The translations under genes and the position numbers were made by a program. The notes beneath the pieces are model-generated. The model did not search any database and had not been told where the DNA came from. It saw nothing but the letters and a program-made list of their open reading frames with translations. Shown piece after piece: positions 34,976 through 43,826 of a stretch of 64,000 nucleotides of DNA (position 1 is the stretch's first letter; every line of letters begins with the position of its first letter). This DNA is from Natranaerovirga pectinivora (GTDB lineage: Bacteria; Bacillota; Clostridia; Lachnospirales; DSM-24629): the NCBI RefSeq assembly GCF_004342165.1, contig NZ_SMAL01000009.1, positions 1 to 64,000 on the forward strand, written 5' to 3'.

Positions 34976-36937
34976 TTATCTGCTAATTTTTTGATTTGCA
35001 ATCATATAGCTTAATGGCTTATTCTGAGGTATATTAACATTAATCACATATTTAATTCTATTTTCTTCTAACATACTTTCAATAGAATAATTGGATGGTA
35101 CTAATCCATTGGTTACAATATGGGTTATAAAATCTATTTCCGTTTGTTCTAAATAGATATTATTATTGTTATTAACAATTTTACCAATAAAAAAATTAAT
35201 CCTATTATTACTGAATTCATAACCTTTTACATAGCTATCCGGTTTAGGTATATAGGTTTTTAGTACTTCCTTCTTTTCATCTAGGATATCCACTCTTTCC
35301 ATTGGGAATACGGTCTTCCCATTTGGGCCTTGACTTATATTTGATTCATTGGCATACCCCACTACAAGATTATTTCTAATTAAGCCTAATATCTTTACTT
35401 TTTCTCCATTATTGCTTTTTAAAGAATGTTTTTCTTTTGTTTTTAAATCGATTATAAAGATTTCATCATTGGTATCCTCAAATGAATCTTGTTGCCAAGC
35501 AATAAAACTGTTATTTCTACTAATAAATACTCTATCTTTATCCATAGGTAAATCTTCATACACCACTGTATATTTATTATTCTCAATATCAATGGCATAG
35601 ACTTTATTATTATAAACAAAAAAGCACTCATTGTTTTCGTTAAGGTAGTCAAAGAATATTATATTATTAATTAATACATCATAGGAATCTTCAATAGATA
35701 CAAAAGAAACTGTTTCATTATAATAGTTTTCATTATTATAGTAATTAATTAAAACCCCATTCTGTCCCTCGTAGACACCTGAGTTCATATAGCCTTTTAC
35801 CCCATAGGTGATATTGCCACTATTGTCTACATTGATTGGTTTAATCTCATGTCTATCGTAAGTATCTAAAATAAATTCATTATTAAGTCTATCAAAGTTA
35901 AATACCTCTATAACTTTGTTGTCTGTTCTATCATATAACCATAATTGCGTTTTATCTGATAAGACAATGTATCTTCCATTTGGAGAATTTTTCATATTTA
36001 TAGACATTTGACTTTTTAGATAACCCAAATTAATTTGATTGTTTTGGATATCAATGAGATTGTTATCTAACCTTTTTCTTAGAGTTCTTGTAAAATCAAC
36101 TATATTGTAATGCCCATTTTCACCTAACTCAACTTTATATTCTTCCTTTACATAATAATAGTTCATATTATCATTAAGTATTAATACCACATAATTCATC
36201 TCAAAATAGAGCATTCTTCTATCCATGCCCATTAATATTGGCTTTGGTTCATTCATCTTATGAACATTAAGATCGCTCCATAAAATAGATGTCATAGAAC
36301 TATCTAAGTTTACATTACCTAAATCTAATACTTCTTCATTTTTTTCTTGCCTATTTTTAAATAAAGTCTCTTTAAGATGGTCTTCTTCTTTTTCAAAAGT
36401 ACTATTATGTATTGAATGAATTATATCAAGGGCCCTACCCATATTATGTATATTATTATTGATCAAACTGCCATAATAATAGATTGTTTCTCTATTCTTT
36501 GTAGTAACTGCAATAACAAGTCGATATGTATAATCTTGTATTAATCTTCTGTTTATTTCCATATTGACTTTAACTTCGTTATCTGTTTTTGTAATACTAT
36601 CTTTTCCTATTTGTTCTTCTATTAGAAGAACATTATCTTCATTATATAATTTATAACTGATTTTAGACACGGTATTGCCGTTTTCTTTAATGGAAAGAGA
36701 TAGTTTGTTGTTTTTTGTTAATATGTACGGTTCTGTAATAGATTCTATATTTTGAGTATAACCATGCAAGTAATTATATACCCCATATTCTTCTTCTATC
36801 CATACTATTGGAAGACTGGCATTTTCCAATTGTTTAATATGATATTTTGTTGTATTAAAGCCACTAAAAATTAAAAAAGCCGTTATAAATACAAAAAATA
36901 ATACAACTATCTTTATAAGTATATTTTTCAAAACCAA
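34976..36937 (-). CDS. Hypothetical membrane-anchored protein, 653 aa, propeller-like
   Basis: Not assigned to a family. There is one TM segment at about 8-27 and a large external part. Residues about 280-560 contain repeating strand blocks of the type NGRYIVLSDKTQLWLYDRTDNK and SFIAWQQDSFEDTNDEIFIIDLKTKEK, the look of a WD40/TolB-type beta-propeller. No catalytic motif is seen. The protein is Asn/Tyr/Ile-rich like the 570-aa protein at 29625, but I see no clear homology between them. It lies about 90 bases downstream of the ABC exporter pair on the same strand and may be co-transcribed with it. Confidence 0.75.
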   Translation of the reverse strand: MVLKNILIKIVVLFFVFITAFLIFSGFNTTKYHIKQLENASLPIVWIEEEYGVYNYLHGYTQNIESITEPYILTKNNKLSLSIKENGNTVSKISYKLYNEDNVLLIEEQIGKDSITKTDNEVKVNMEINRRLIQDYTYRLVIAVTTKNRETIYYYGSLINNNIHNMGRALDIIHSIHNSTFEKEEDHLKETLFKNRQEKNEEVLDLGNVNLDSSMTSILWSDLNVHKMNEPKPILMGMDRRMLYFEMNYVVLILNDNMNYYYVKEEYKVELGENGHYNIVDFTRTLRKRLDNNLIDIQNNQINLGYLKSQMSINMKNSPNGRYIVLSDKTQLWLYDRTDNKVIEVFNFDRLNNEFILDTYDRHEIKPINVDNSGNITYGVKGYMNSGVYEGQNGVLINYYNNENYYNETVSFVSIEDSYDVLINNIIFFDYLNENNECFFVYNNKVYAIDIENNKYTVVYEDLPMDKDRVFISRNNSFIAWQQDSFEDTNDEIFIIDLKTKEKHSLKSNNGEKVKILGLIRNNLVVGYANESNISQGPNGKTVFPMERVDILDEKKEVLKTYIPKPDSYVKGYEFSNNRINFFIGKIVNNNNNIYLEQTEIDFITHIVTNGLVPSNYSIESMLEENRIKYVINVNIPQNKPLSYMIANQKISR

Positions 36938-37030
36938 TCCCCCCCTTTTTATACTATCAATAACTTATCTTTAAAGTAACAAATACATATATCAATGTCA
37001 ATGGTGTTTTTTTGCATATACTGCCACTGG

Positions 37031-38797
37031 TTAAACTTGAGCTTTATATAAATTATAATATAACCCTTTTATCTCTAATAACTTTCTGTGAGTACCTTCT
37101 TCAATTATTTTTCCATCTGCAACCACAAAGATTCTATTTGCCTTTTGTATGGTGGATAACCTATGGGCAATAACAAAAGAAGTTCTGCCTTCTAATAATG
37201 CCTCTATGCCTTTTTGCACAAGTCGCTCTGTTTTTGTATCAATGCTTGAAGTTGCTTCATCCAGAATCAAAATTCTAGGATTGGATATAATGGTTCTGGC
37301 AAAGGCAATTAATTGTCTTTGGCCTACAGAAAGTCTAACACCTCTTTCATTTATTTCTGTATCGTAACCTTGTTCTAAATTCTCTATAAATTCGTGGGCA
37401 TATACAGATTTTGCCGCTTGAATAATTTCTTCATCTGTGGCATCTAATTTTCCATAGCGAATATTATCTTTAATTGTACCTGAAAACAATACTGTATCTT
37501 GTGTCATAATGCCCATTTGACTTCTTAAACTCTCAATTGTAACCTCTTTTATATTAACATCATCTATTAAGATATCTCCTTTTTGAATATCATAAAATCG
37601 ACTGATTAGATTGATAATCGTTGTCTTTCCCGCTCCCGTTGGACCTACTAATGCAATTGCTTCCCCCGGCTCTATTGTGAAACTAACATCATCTAGTACT
37701 TTAATGTTTTTTTCATACTCAAAAGAAACCTTTTTAAATTGTACTTTTCCGGATATTTGCTCCATTTCTTTAGCCTCATCTACATCTTTAATATCTGGTT
37801 CAATATCCATTATTTCAAAAATTCTTTCTGCTCCTGCTAGATTTGTAATTAATTGATTGTAAAAATTACTTAAATTCATAATAGGATGCCAAAACATTGA
37901 TATATAACTGGTAAATGCAACTAATAAACCTACTGTAATCGTACCTGTTCCTAATAATCTAACCCCAAAGTAAAAAACAAGAACAGTACCTACACCCCAA
38001 GACACTTCAACGATGGGCCAAAATATATTGCTTAGTTTAAAGGCACTTATAAAAGATTTTTTATGTTCTTGTAATAATTTTTCAAATGTATCACTGGTTT
38101 GTCCTTCAGCAGCAAAACTTTGTACAACTCTCATCCCAGAAAAATCTTCATGGGTAAATGCATTCATATTAGAGTTCTTATTTCTAAAATCTTGCCATCT
38201 TTTATGGGCTTTAATTTGTATATAGTTCATTATAAATATCAAAAATGGCAACATGGATAATGCGGCTAATGCCAATCTAAAATTCATTAGCAACATTATG
38301 ATTGCAACAGCAATGATTGTTATAAAATCTGGAATAAGGGTGATGACACTATTATTTAATATGTCTTTTAGTGAGTTAACATCTCCTATTATCCTTGCTA
38401 AGATTTTACCCACTGGTCTGCTATCAAAAAAGTTAAATGCCAATTTTTGTATATGAGTATAGAGCTCTTGCCTTATTGTTAACAATATTTCATTGGATAC
38501 CTTGGACATAATAATAATTCTTCTTTTAATACACACCATACTTATAAGGTTAATTATTATGGCTAAGATCCCAATTCTAATTAAGCCATTATAGTTATCA
38601 AAGGCTATATAATTATCAATAGCAATTTTGATTAATATAGGATTTATAATATTAACACTTACAATAATGCTCATTAATAAAAGAACGGAAATAACTTCTT
38701 TTTTATAGTTAATCATATATCTAAAGAGTCTTTTGATTGTATGAATCTTTATAACCTCTTTTGTTGTTTCATCTTCTCTAAATGTATTTATTGGCAT
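37031..38797 (-). CDS. ABC exporter half-transporter, subunit with complete Walker B
   Basis: One half of a predicted heterodimeric multidrug-type exporter. The 588-aa protein has a six-span transmembrane domain (about 30-320) and an ATPase domain with Walker A GPTGAGKT near 392, signature LSVGQRQ near 492, and Walker B ILILDEATSSID with the catalytic Glu intact. The signature is non-canonical (LSVGQ instead of LSGGQ). Its start overlaps the end of the partner gene by 10 bases, indicating coupled translation. Substrate unknown. Confidence 0.93.
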   Translation of the reverse strand: MPINTFREDETTKEVIKIHTIKRLFRYMINYKKEVISVLLLMSIIVSVNIINPILIKIAIDNYIAFDNYNGLIRIGILAIIINLISMVCIKRRIIIMSKVSNEILLTIRQELYTHIQKLAFNFFDSRPVGKILARIIGDVNSLKDILNNSVITLIPDFITIIAVAIIMLLMNFRLALAALSMLPFLIFIMNYIQIKAHKRWQDFRNKNSNMNAFTHEDFSGMRVVQSFAAEGQTSDTFEKLLQEHKKSFISAFKLSNIFWPIVEVSWGVGTVLVFYFGVRLLGTGTITVGLLVAFTSYISMFWHPIMNLSNFYNQLITNLAGAERIFEIMDIEPDIKDVDEAKEMEQISGKVQFKKVSFEYEKNIKVLDDVSFTIEPGEAIALVGPTGAGKTTIINLISRFYDIQKGDILIDDVNIKEVTIESLRSQMGIMTQDTVLFSGTIKDNIRYGKLDATDEEIIQAAKSVYAHEFIENLEQGYDTEINERGVRLSVGQRQLIAFARTIISNPRILILDEATSSIDTKTERLVQKGIEALLEGRTSFVIAHRLSTIQKANRIFVVADGKIIEEGTHRKLLEIKGLYYNLYKAQV

Positions 38798-40542
38798 AAT
38801 TCTTCACTTCCTAATTCTTCTTGTTCCTCATATTGCTGTTTGTATGTGGTGTAGTAAATTCCTCTACGATCTAAAAGCTCTCTATGGTTGCCTCTTTCAA
38901 CTATTTTACCATTTTGCAAAATAATAATTTCATCTGCATTTTTAACGGATGCTATTCTATGAGCAATTATTATTTTAGTAATCCCATTAATCTTATCCAT
39001 TTCTTTTTGTATTTTATTTTCTGTTTCCATATCAAGGGAGGAGGTTGCATCATCAAATACTAATATTGGACTTTTTTTGGCTAAAGCCCTTGTTATGCTT
39101 ATTCTCTGTTTTTGTCCTCCTGATAATCCAATGCCTTTTTCGCCAATCACTGTTAAGAATTTGTTTTCCATCTTATCAATAAACTCAAAGGATTGTGCTT
39201 TCTTTGAAGTTTCAATAATCTCTTCTTTTGTTATTAATCCCTTGCTACCAAACTCTATATTCTCTTCTATGGTATCTGAAAATAAGAATCCATCTTGCAT
39301 GACTATGGATATATTTTTTCTTAGTGTATATAATTCTATTGTTTTTGCATCTATACCATCAATTAATATAGATCCTTCTGTGGAATCGTAGAATCTAAGG
39401 AGCAGATTAATGATAGAGGTTTTTCCTGAACCTGTTTCCCCCATAATTCCAATGGTCTTACCTTTATCTATTTTAAAGTTAATATCCTTTAAAACCGATG
39501 TTTTATCTATGGTTAATGATACATTCTTAAACTCTATTACGCCCTTTATTGTAGGGTTTAACGGATTTACAACATTATTTATTTTAGGTTTTTCTTCTAA
39601 TATAGCACTAATTTTTTTACCAGAAGCAAATGCTTCAGCAAATACATTGCTTAACCATCCAATCATTTTCATAGGCCAAATTAACATATACATATATCCG
39701 ATAAAGGCTACTAAAGTACCTATTGTTAACTGCTCATTAATAACAATATAGCCTCCAAATACAACTACTGTAATTGGTAGTAATTCTGCAATAAATTGCA
39801 TTTTAGGAAAAAACTTACTGTATATAGAGGCTTGTTCCATGTTTAAGTTATAATATTTATGATTGCTTTTTAAGAATTTCTTAATTTCATATTTTTCTCT
39901 TGCGAATGCTTTAACCAATCTCATACCAGATACATTCTCTTGAGCAATGGTATTTAAGTTAGCATTTTCTTCACTTATTTTTTCATAGGTTTCTCCTATG
40001 TTATTTTCTAGTTTTCTTGCTAAAAAACCTATTATGGGCGTAATAATTATACTGATCAATGCCAATCTTGGGCTTATATTTACCATAATAATAATTACCA
40101 ATATAAAATACAAACTCAGCTCTATGAGTAACATTAATCCAAAGCTAACAGCAAACCAGACCTTTTCTGCATCTTCTTTAATTCTTGCCATTAGTTCTCC
40201 TGTATTTCTTGTCTCAAAAAAATCAATGGATAAACTTTGAATATGATCAAAAAGCTCTTTACGTAATTTGTATACTAGATTAATTCCTGCAAAATCAAAG
40301 ACCAATTCTTTAATATATCCAAGAATTGCCCTTCCAATAGTGATGGCAATTAATACAGTAATTAAACCTCTAAAAATGTGAAGCTGTCCTTCAATAATGA
40401 CATCATCTATAATTCTTTGTGTGATAATAGGCGTAAACAAATCTAATCCTACGCTTAAAATTAAAACTATCACACCAATTAAATAGTAATGCCAATATTT
40501 TTTCATATATCTTACTATTAAATTCATATTTTCCTCCACCAC
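38788..40542 (-). CDS. ABC exporter half-transporter, subunit with degenerate catalytic site
   Basis: Partner of the preceding ABC gene. The 584-aa protein has a six-span transmembrane domain and an ATPase domain with Walker A GETGSGKT near 375, a canonical LSGGQKQR signature near 477, but Walker B reads ILVFDDATSSLD: the catalytic Glu is replaced by Asp. With the partner's LSVGQ signature, this predicts one competent and one degenerate ATP site, as in TM287/288 and BmrCD. It is read first in the pair. Its C-terminal YYTTYKQQYEEQEE tail overlaps the next start. Confidence 0.93.
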   Translation of the reverse strand: MVEENMNLIVRYMKKYWHYYLIGVIVLILSVGLDLFTPIITQRIIDDVIIEGQLHIFRGLITVLIAITIGRAILGYIKELVFDFAGINLVYKLRKELFDHIQSLSIDFFETRNTGELMARIKEDAEKVWFAVSFGLMLLIELSLYFILVIIIMVNISPRLALISIIITPIIGFLARKLENNIGETYEKISEENANLNTIAQENVSGMRLVKAFAREKYEIKKFLKSNHKYYNLNMEQASIYSKFFPKMQFIAELLPITVVVFGGYIVINEQLTIGTLVAFIGYMYMLIWPMKMIGWLSNVFAEAFASGKKISAILEEKPKINNVVNPLNPTIKGVIEFKNVSLTIDKTSVLKDINFKIDKGKTIGIMGETGSGKTSIINLLLRFYDSTEGSILIDGIDAKTIELYTLRKNISIVMQDGFLFSDTIEENIEFGSKGLITKEEIIETSKKAQSFEFIDKMENKFLTVIGEKGIGLSGGQKQRISITRALAKKSPILVFDDATSSLDMETENKIQKEMDKINGITKIIIAHRIASVKNADEIIILQNGKIVERGNHRELLDRRGIYYTTYKQQYEEQEELGSEELCQ

Positions 40543-40587
40543 TAAATATATATCTGTTTGTGTTGAATCATTTTTTAGCTATAAAGT

Positions 40588-40615
40588 AAAAAAAACCATA
40601 GGTTTTAACCCATGG
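40588..40615 (-). terminator. Terminator of the universal-stress gene unit
   Basis: CCATGGGTT/AACCTATGG on the minus strand (one wobble pair), short loop, then eight T (A run 40588-40595). Confidence 0.85.
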
Positions 40616-40640
40616 CTATCTTAGCTATTGACTTATTCAA

Positions 40641-40724
40641 TTACAATAACTTTTTAGGTAGGGCTAATTCATCTATATATATTTTGTTTATTTCTTCTTT
40701 TTTAATTCCTATTGTCGTTAGCAT
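40641..40724 (-). CDS. Possible 27-aa small protein after the stress-protein gene
   Basis: A 27-codon frame with ATG at 40722-40724 sits 13 bases after the stop of the stress-protein gene, preceded by GGGGGTAGGAAA. The stop TAA is at 40641-40643. The peptide is amphipathic and charged (IKKEEINKIYIDELALPKKLL), with no membrane span. It ends 25 bases before the shared terminator. It could be a small protein or the start of a gene truncated by deletion; I do not recognise it. Confidence 0.4.
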   Translation of the reverse strand: MLTTIGIKKEEINKIYIDELALPKKLL

Positions 40725-40737
40725 TTTCCTACCCCCA

Positions 40738-41133
40738 TTAATTATTATATCTATCCATAACCACTATCTCTATGTTATCTAGACTTGTAACCAATCTATT
40801 GTTCATATCTTTCTTTAATAGCCTTTTCACTTTGTTTTCCATAGTTTGTCCAATTATTAAGTGAGTAATTTCTAAGTCTCTTGTCATTTTAACAATTCGT
40901 CCTACTACATCCTGGTCACTTATAAAATGAATTTCTCCGCCTAATTCTTTTCCTAACTCAAATAGTTTTTCTAACACTGAAACTGAGCCCTCTTGATCAA
41001 AAATAGACATTCCTTTTTCTACATGTAAAATATGAAACTCTGCATCTTGAGAAGAGGCTAAAGATGAACCTTCTTTTATTAATCTTAAAGAATTCTCTTG
41101 TATGGTAATACATACTAATACCTTTTTTTTCAT
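40738..41133 (-). CDS. Universal stress protein (Usp) family, KdpD-Usp-like
   Basis: A 131-aa Usp-fold protein: VLVCITIQENSLRLIKEG start, then DAEFHILHVEKG, and near the end THLIIGQTMENKVKRLL and VVMDR. The pattern is closer to the Usp module found in KdpD sensor kinases than to stand-alone UspA, but no kinase or kdp gene is near. The ATP-binding GxxGxxG/S motif is weak (GQTMENK), so nucleotide binding is uncertain. It is followed by the 27-aa frame and a terminator. Confidence 0.8.
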   Translation of the reverse strand: MKKKVLVCITIQENSLRLIKEGSSLASSQDAEFHILHVEKGMSIFDQEGSVSVLEKLFELGKELGGEIHFISDQDVVGRIVKMTRDLEITHLIIGQTMENKVKRLLKKDMNNRLVTSLDNIEIVVMDRYNN

Positions 41134-41244
41134 AATTCACCTCTTTATACATAACCATTTCTAATAGCATTTCTTATTAGTATCATACCATATTTTAAAT
41201 TACAATTATATTGTTTTTTTCTTTTTTATAGATTTTTACTATGT

Positions 41245-41279
41245 AAATTAGCAGGTATACTTACGATACCTGCTAATTT
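41245..41279 (-). terminator. Perfect hairpin after the collagen-like gene
   Basis: A 14-bp perfect stem AAATTAGCAGGTAT/ATACCTGCTAATTT (41245-41258 with 41266-41279), loop of seven. It begins a few bases past the stop. Only TTT in the stem stands for a T run on the minus strand, so efficiency is uncertain. Confidence 0.6.
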
Positions 41280-41283
41280 CTAC

Positions 41284-41955
41284 TTAATAATGGTAAAAAT
41301 CATATCCTGGGTATATTGGATACCCTGGTCTACCTGGTCTTCCCGGTCTTCCTGGTCTTCCTGGTCTTCCTGGTCTTCCTGGTAAGCCTGGTATTATTGG
41401 CGCAATTGGATATCTTGGTCTTCTTCTTCTATGGTATCTTCTTCTTCTTCCAAACATTTCATTTAATAACATTACAGATATTAAATCTCTAAGTCCGCCT
41501 AAACCAAATCCAAATTGTTGCACTTCTACTTCGTTTTCGCTGTTTTCTTCACCACAAACACTTTTACTGTTTACTTCGTTAACTTTTATGGATGGGTCTG
41601 CCATTATTTTTTCATAAACTTTTTCTACGATCATATAAATTGCTTCTCTATCTGGATATTCATCGTACATGTAACTACCATCATACTCCATCTTATCGCA
41701 TTCTTCATCAATATAATATTGTATTTGTCTTGCTATTTGAGGATACATTTTCTTCATATACTCAATATCTATTTCATCTACGCCATCGAAATCATCGTAT
41801 GGCAATTGTATTCTACTAGGTCTCTCATGATACATACCTCTTTTACTGTCGTATGGCATATAAGGATGTTGCATATCATGATGCCCTCTATAATCTCTAG
41901 AATCTTTACAATCCTTATAGTCTCTACGGTCCATATAATCTTTTTTTCTATCCAA
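41284..41955 (-). CDS. Collagen-like, spore-coat-type protein
   Basis: The 223-aa protein has a Asp/Lys/Arg/Tyr-rich N terminus ([19 protein letters not shown]), a middle helical domain at about 60-130 ([43 protein letters not shown]), an Arg-rich patch [14 protein letters not shown], and then Gly-Arg-Pro triplets ([11 protein letters not shown]...) ending in a Tyr-rich tail. The middle domain resembles small clostridial proteins found with spore-coat genes. The Gly-x-Pro run is collagen-like but short (about seven triplets). No signal peptide. A coat or exosporium component is likely but not proven. Confidence 0.75.
   Translation of the reverse strand: MDRKKDYMDRRDYKDCKDSRDYRGHHDMQHPYMPYDSKRGMYHERPSRIQLPYDDFDGVDEIDIEYMKKMYPQIARQIQYYIDEECDKMEYDGSYMYDEYPDREAIYMIVEKVYEKIMADPSIKVNEVNSKSVCGEENSENEVEVQQFGFGLGGLRDLISVMLLNEMFGRRRRYHRRRRPRYPIAPIIPGLPGRPGRPGRPGRPGRPGRPGYPIYPGYDFYHY
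41324..41395. repeat. Tandem 9-bp repeats encoding Gly-x-Pro triplets
   Basis: Eight head-to-tail copies of CCTGGTCTT (plus-strand form) with few changes. They encode the collagen-like Gly-Arg-Pro run of the coat-type protein. Such arrays change copy number easily by slippage. Confidence 0.9.
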
Positions 41956-42030
41956 CTTTACATTCCCCCTAAGCTTTTTCTATATTAATATATGCCTCTA
42001 TAATTAAATGGTTCGTACTAGACAAGTTAT

Positions 42031-42080
42031 AAAATAAAAAGCCATTCAAAACTTATTCCATAAGTTCAAAATAGCTTTTA
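42031..42080 (-). terminator. Terminator of ywmB
   Basis: A long imperfect stem (AAAGC, then ACTTA/TAAGT inner pairs, closing with GCTTT) followed by TTATTTTATAA on the minus strand. It lies about 35 bases after the ywmB stop. Confidence 0.7.
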
Positions 42081-42115
42081 AATATACTAAGTCATTTTAA
42101 GTACTAGATAGCAGC

Positions 42116-42871
42116 TTAGTAGGGAATGGTTATTAATGGTGTGGCAAGATATAAATAGGTGGTATCTTCTACTTCATTGTATGTTATTGCAATGTCTACA
42201 TTGATCTTCTTATTGTTGCTTACAATATATTCTTTGATAATGGGAGTATGTCCATATATACTATATATATCATTTGTTATAAATTGTTCTCTTTCCTTTG
42301 CACTAATGTATCTAAATAACTCTCTTGTTATTTCTTCTTTTTCTAATATACTTACTCTTCCTTGCCTTTCTCCAGTTATGTGAATTGTTACTTGTGCATC
42401 CACCTCATAGTCTTTTAATAATTCTTCTGTTAAATTTTTAAAATAAGTTAAGCTATTAATATTATTATACAGTTTAATATCGATTATCAAGTAATTTTCA
42501 GCTTCTTTTACATTTGATGAAATGGTTTTTTCAAGAGTTACTAGTTTAATATTCGTTGTAGCATTTCTTGATTTTTTTATCAGTTTTATTTCTTGAAAAG
42601 CCCCTTCTTCTATTATGCCATATTCAAATTCAGGTTCTAATGATAACTTTCCTGCAATTTCATTTAGTAATTCTATCTTTTTATCTTGACTCATATAAGT
42701 CCTATTGTATAAGCCTGATGTGCTTAATTGACTCTCTTTTATATTAAATTCTGTATTATTAAAGGCTTGAATTAATTCTTTTTCTCCATTTATAAAAAAA
42801 TGTCCAGAATACTGATATGCTACAACTAAAACCACAATGAAAGCAATGTAGATAATTTGTCTTTTAGTCAT
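42116..42871 (-). CDS. ywmB: YwmB-family protein
   Basis: The 251-aa protein has an N-terminal membrane segment (about 4-22) and two repeated alpha/beta halves resembling the TATA-box-binding-like fold of the YwmB family. Its biochemical role is unknown. In Bacillus ywmB lies just downstream of the atp operon, before murA and spoIID; here the surface-protein block separates it from atpC. Its ribosome binding site AAGGGGG lies inside a hairpin arm (42880-42927), so translation may be controlled by that structure. Confidence 0.8.
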   Translation of the reverse strand: MTKRQIIYIAFIVVLVVAYQYSGHFFINGEKELIQAFNNTEFNIKESQLSTSGLYNRTYMSQDKKIELLNEIAGKLSLEPEFEYGIIEEGAFQEIKLIKKSRNATTNIKLVTLEKTISSNVKEAENYLIIDIKLYNNINSLTYFKNLTEELLKDYEVDAQVTIHITGERQGRVSILEKEEITRELFRYISAKEREQFITNDIYSIYGHTPIIKEYIVSNNKKINVDIAITYNEVEDTTYLYLATPLITIPY

Positions 42872-42879
42872 AAAGGAAC

Positions 42880-42927
42880 CCCCTTACTCCATAGAATTTA
42901 TTTTCTAGATTATGGACATAAGGGGGT
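42880..42927 (-). promoter_or_regulatory. Hairpin hiding the ywmB ribosome binding site
   Basis: CCCCCTTA (42880-42887) pairs with TAAGGGGG (42920-42927), with an inner stem TCCATA/TATGGA (42889-42894 with 42912-42917). On the minus strand the AAGGGGG arm is the ywmB ribosome binding site, seven bases before its ATG. No T run follows, so this is not a terminator. It lies between the SLH gene stop and ywmB. Confidence 0.7.
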
Positions 42928-42945
42928 AAAAGTATACATTTTTAA

Positions 42946-43812
42946 TTATTTTGTCTTATAATTTTGTTCTAATACTCTTGAAATTAATACAGCACATTCT
43001 TCTCTTGTTGCCTTTTTATCGGGTGTATATGGATAAGAAAACTTATCTTCTCTCCTGATTACCCCTTGCCTAATAAGAGAGGTATAATTTCCTTGAGTTA
43101 TTGTAAAATGATTGCCTGTTGGGTTTTCAAATATAGGCTGTTTGTTCGTTATTGTAAATGTCCTATCAATCACAGCTATCACTTCTCCAATGGTAATATG
43201 TTCTTTAGGTGAAAAAATGCCATTACCTCTTCCTGATAATATCCCTCTACTTGCTAATGTAACAATAAATCTTCTAGACCAATCCGTATGTTTTACGTCA
43301 CTAAAGGGTGAGGAGGCATTTTCATTGATTGTGTAATTTCCTGCATTTACAATCATTGTAGCAAATTCTTCTCTTGTCACATATTGATTGGGTCTAAAAG
43401 TGTTGTCTGGATAACCAGAAATAACACCCCTATCATATAAATGAAGAATATGATTGGCAACATCCTTACTATTAGGTAAGTCAATTAATTGTTCTTTGTT
43501 GTTCTGATTCTCCACTAACCTAATTTTTAGGGGAAATTCGATAATGTTGCTTATAATAAAAGTACTATTACGATTCTCTATATTACTTCCAGTACTGTAT
43601 CTTACTTCAATATTATTTTTATCTAAAACAACATATCCTGTTATTTGTATTGGTACATTAACCGTGTTATCTCTCCACTCAAGTGTTAGGTTGCCACTAT
43701 TATCGCTTATTGGATCAAATTTATAAATAACACGATTTGAAGCAAATACATTTACGGTACTGCATATTACCATTATGACTAGAATTATTAAGCCAATCTT
43801 TTTATTTTTCAT
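42946..43812 (-). CDS. SLH-domain surface protein, 288 aa
   Basis: Signal peptide (about 1-24, ending VNVFA), a beta-rich domain at about 26-115, then three S-layer homology repeats: about 118-165 (LYDRGVISGYPDNTFRPNQYVTREEFA), 170-225 (HTDWSRRFIVTLASRGILSGRG) and a weaker third ending ATREECAVLISRVL. SLH repeats bind pyruvylated secondary wall polymer, so it is held at the cell surface. It is the last gene of a three-gene string with the two giant proteins upstream (14-base gap). Function of the N-terminal domain unknown. Confidence 0.9.
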   Translation of the reverse strand: MKNKKIGLIILVIMVICSTVNVFASNRVIYKFDPISDNSGNLTLEWRDNTVNVPIQITGYVVLDKNNIEVRYSTGSNIENRNSTFIISNIIEFPLKIRLVENQNNKEQLIDLPNSKDVANHILHLYDRGVISGYPDNTFRPNQYVTREEFATMIVNAGNYTINENASSPFSDVKHTDWSRRFIVTLASRGILSGRGNGIFSPKEHITIGEVIAVIDRTFTITNKQPIFENPTGNHFTITQGNYTSLIRQGVIRREDKFSYPYTPDKKATREECAVLISRVLEQNYKTK

Positions 43813-43826
43813 ATCTTCCTCCTAGT

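Noticed and set aside
41324-41395. Short repeats as a possible CRISPR array
   Set aside because: The 9-bp units are contiguous without spacers and encode Gly-x-Pro triplets in a reading frame.
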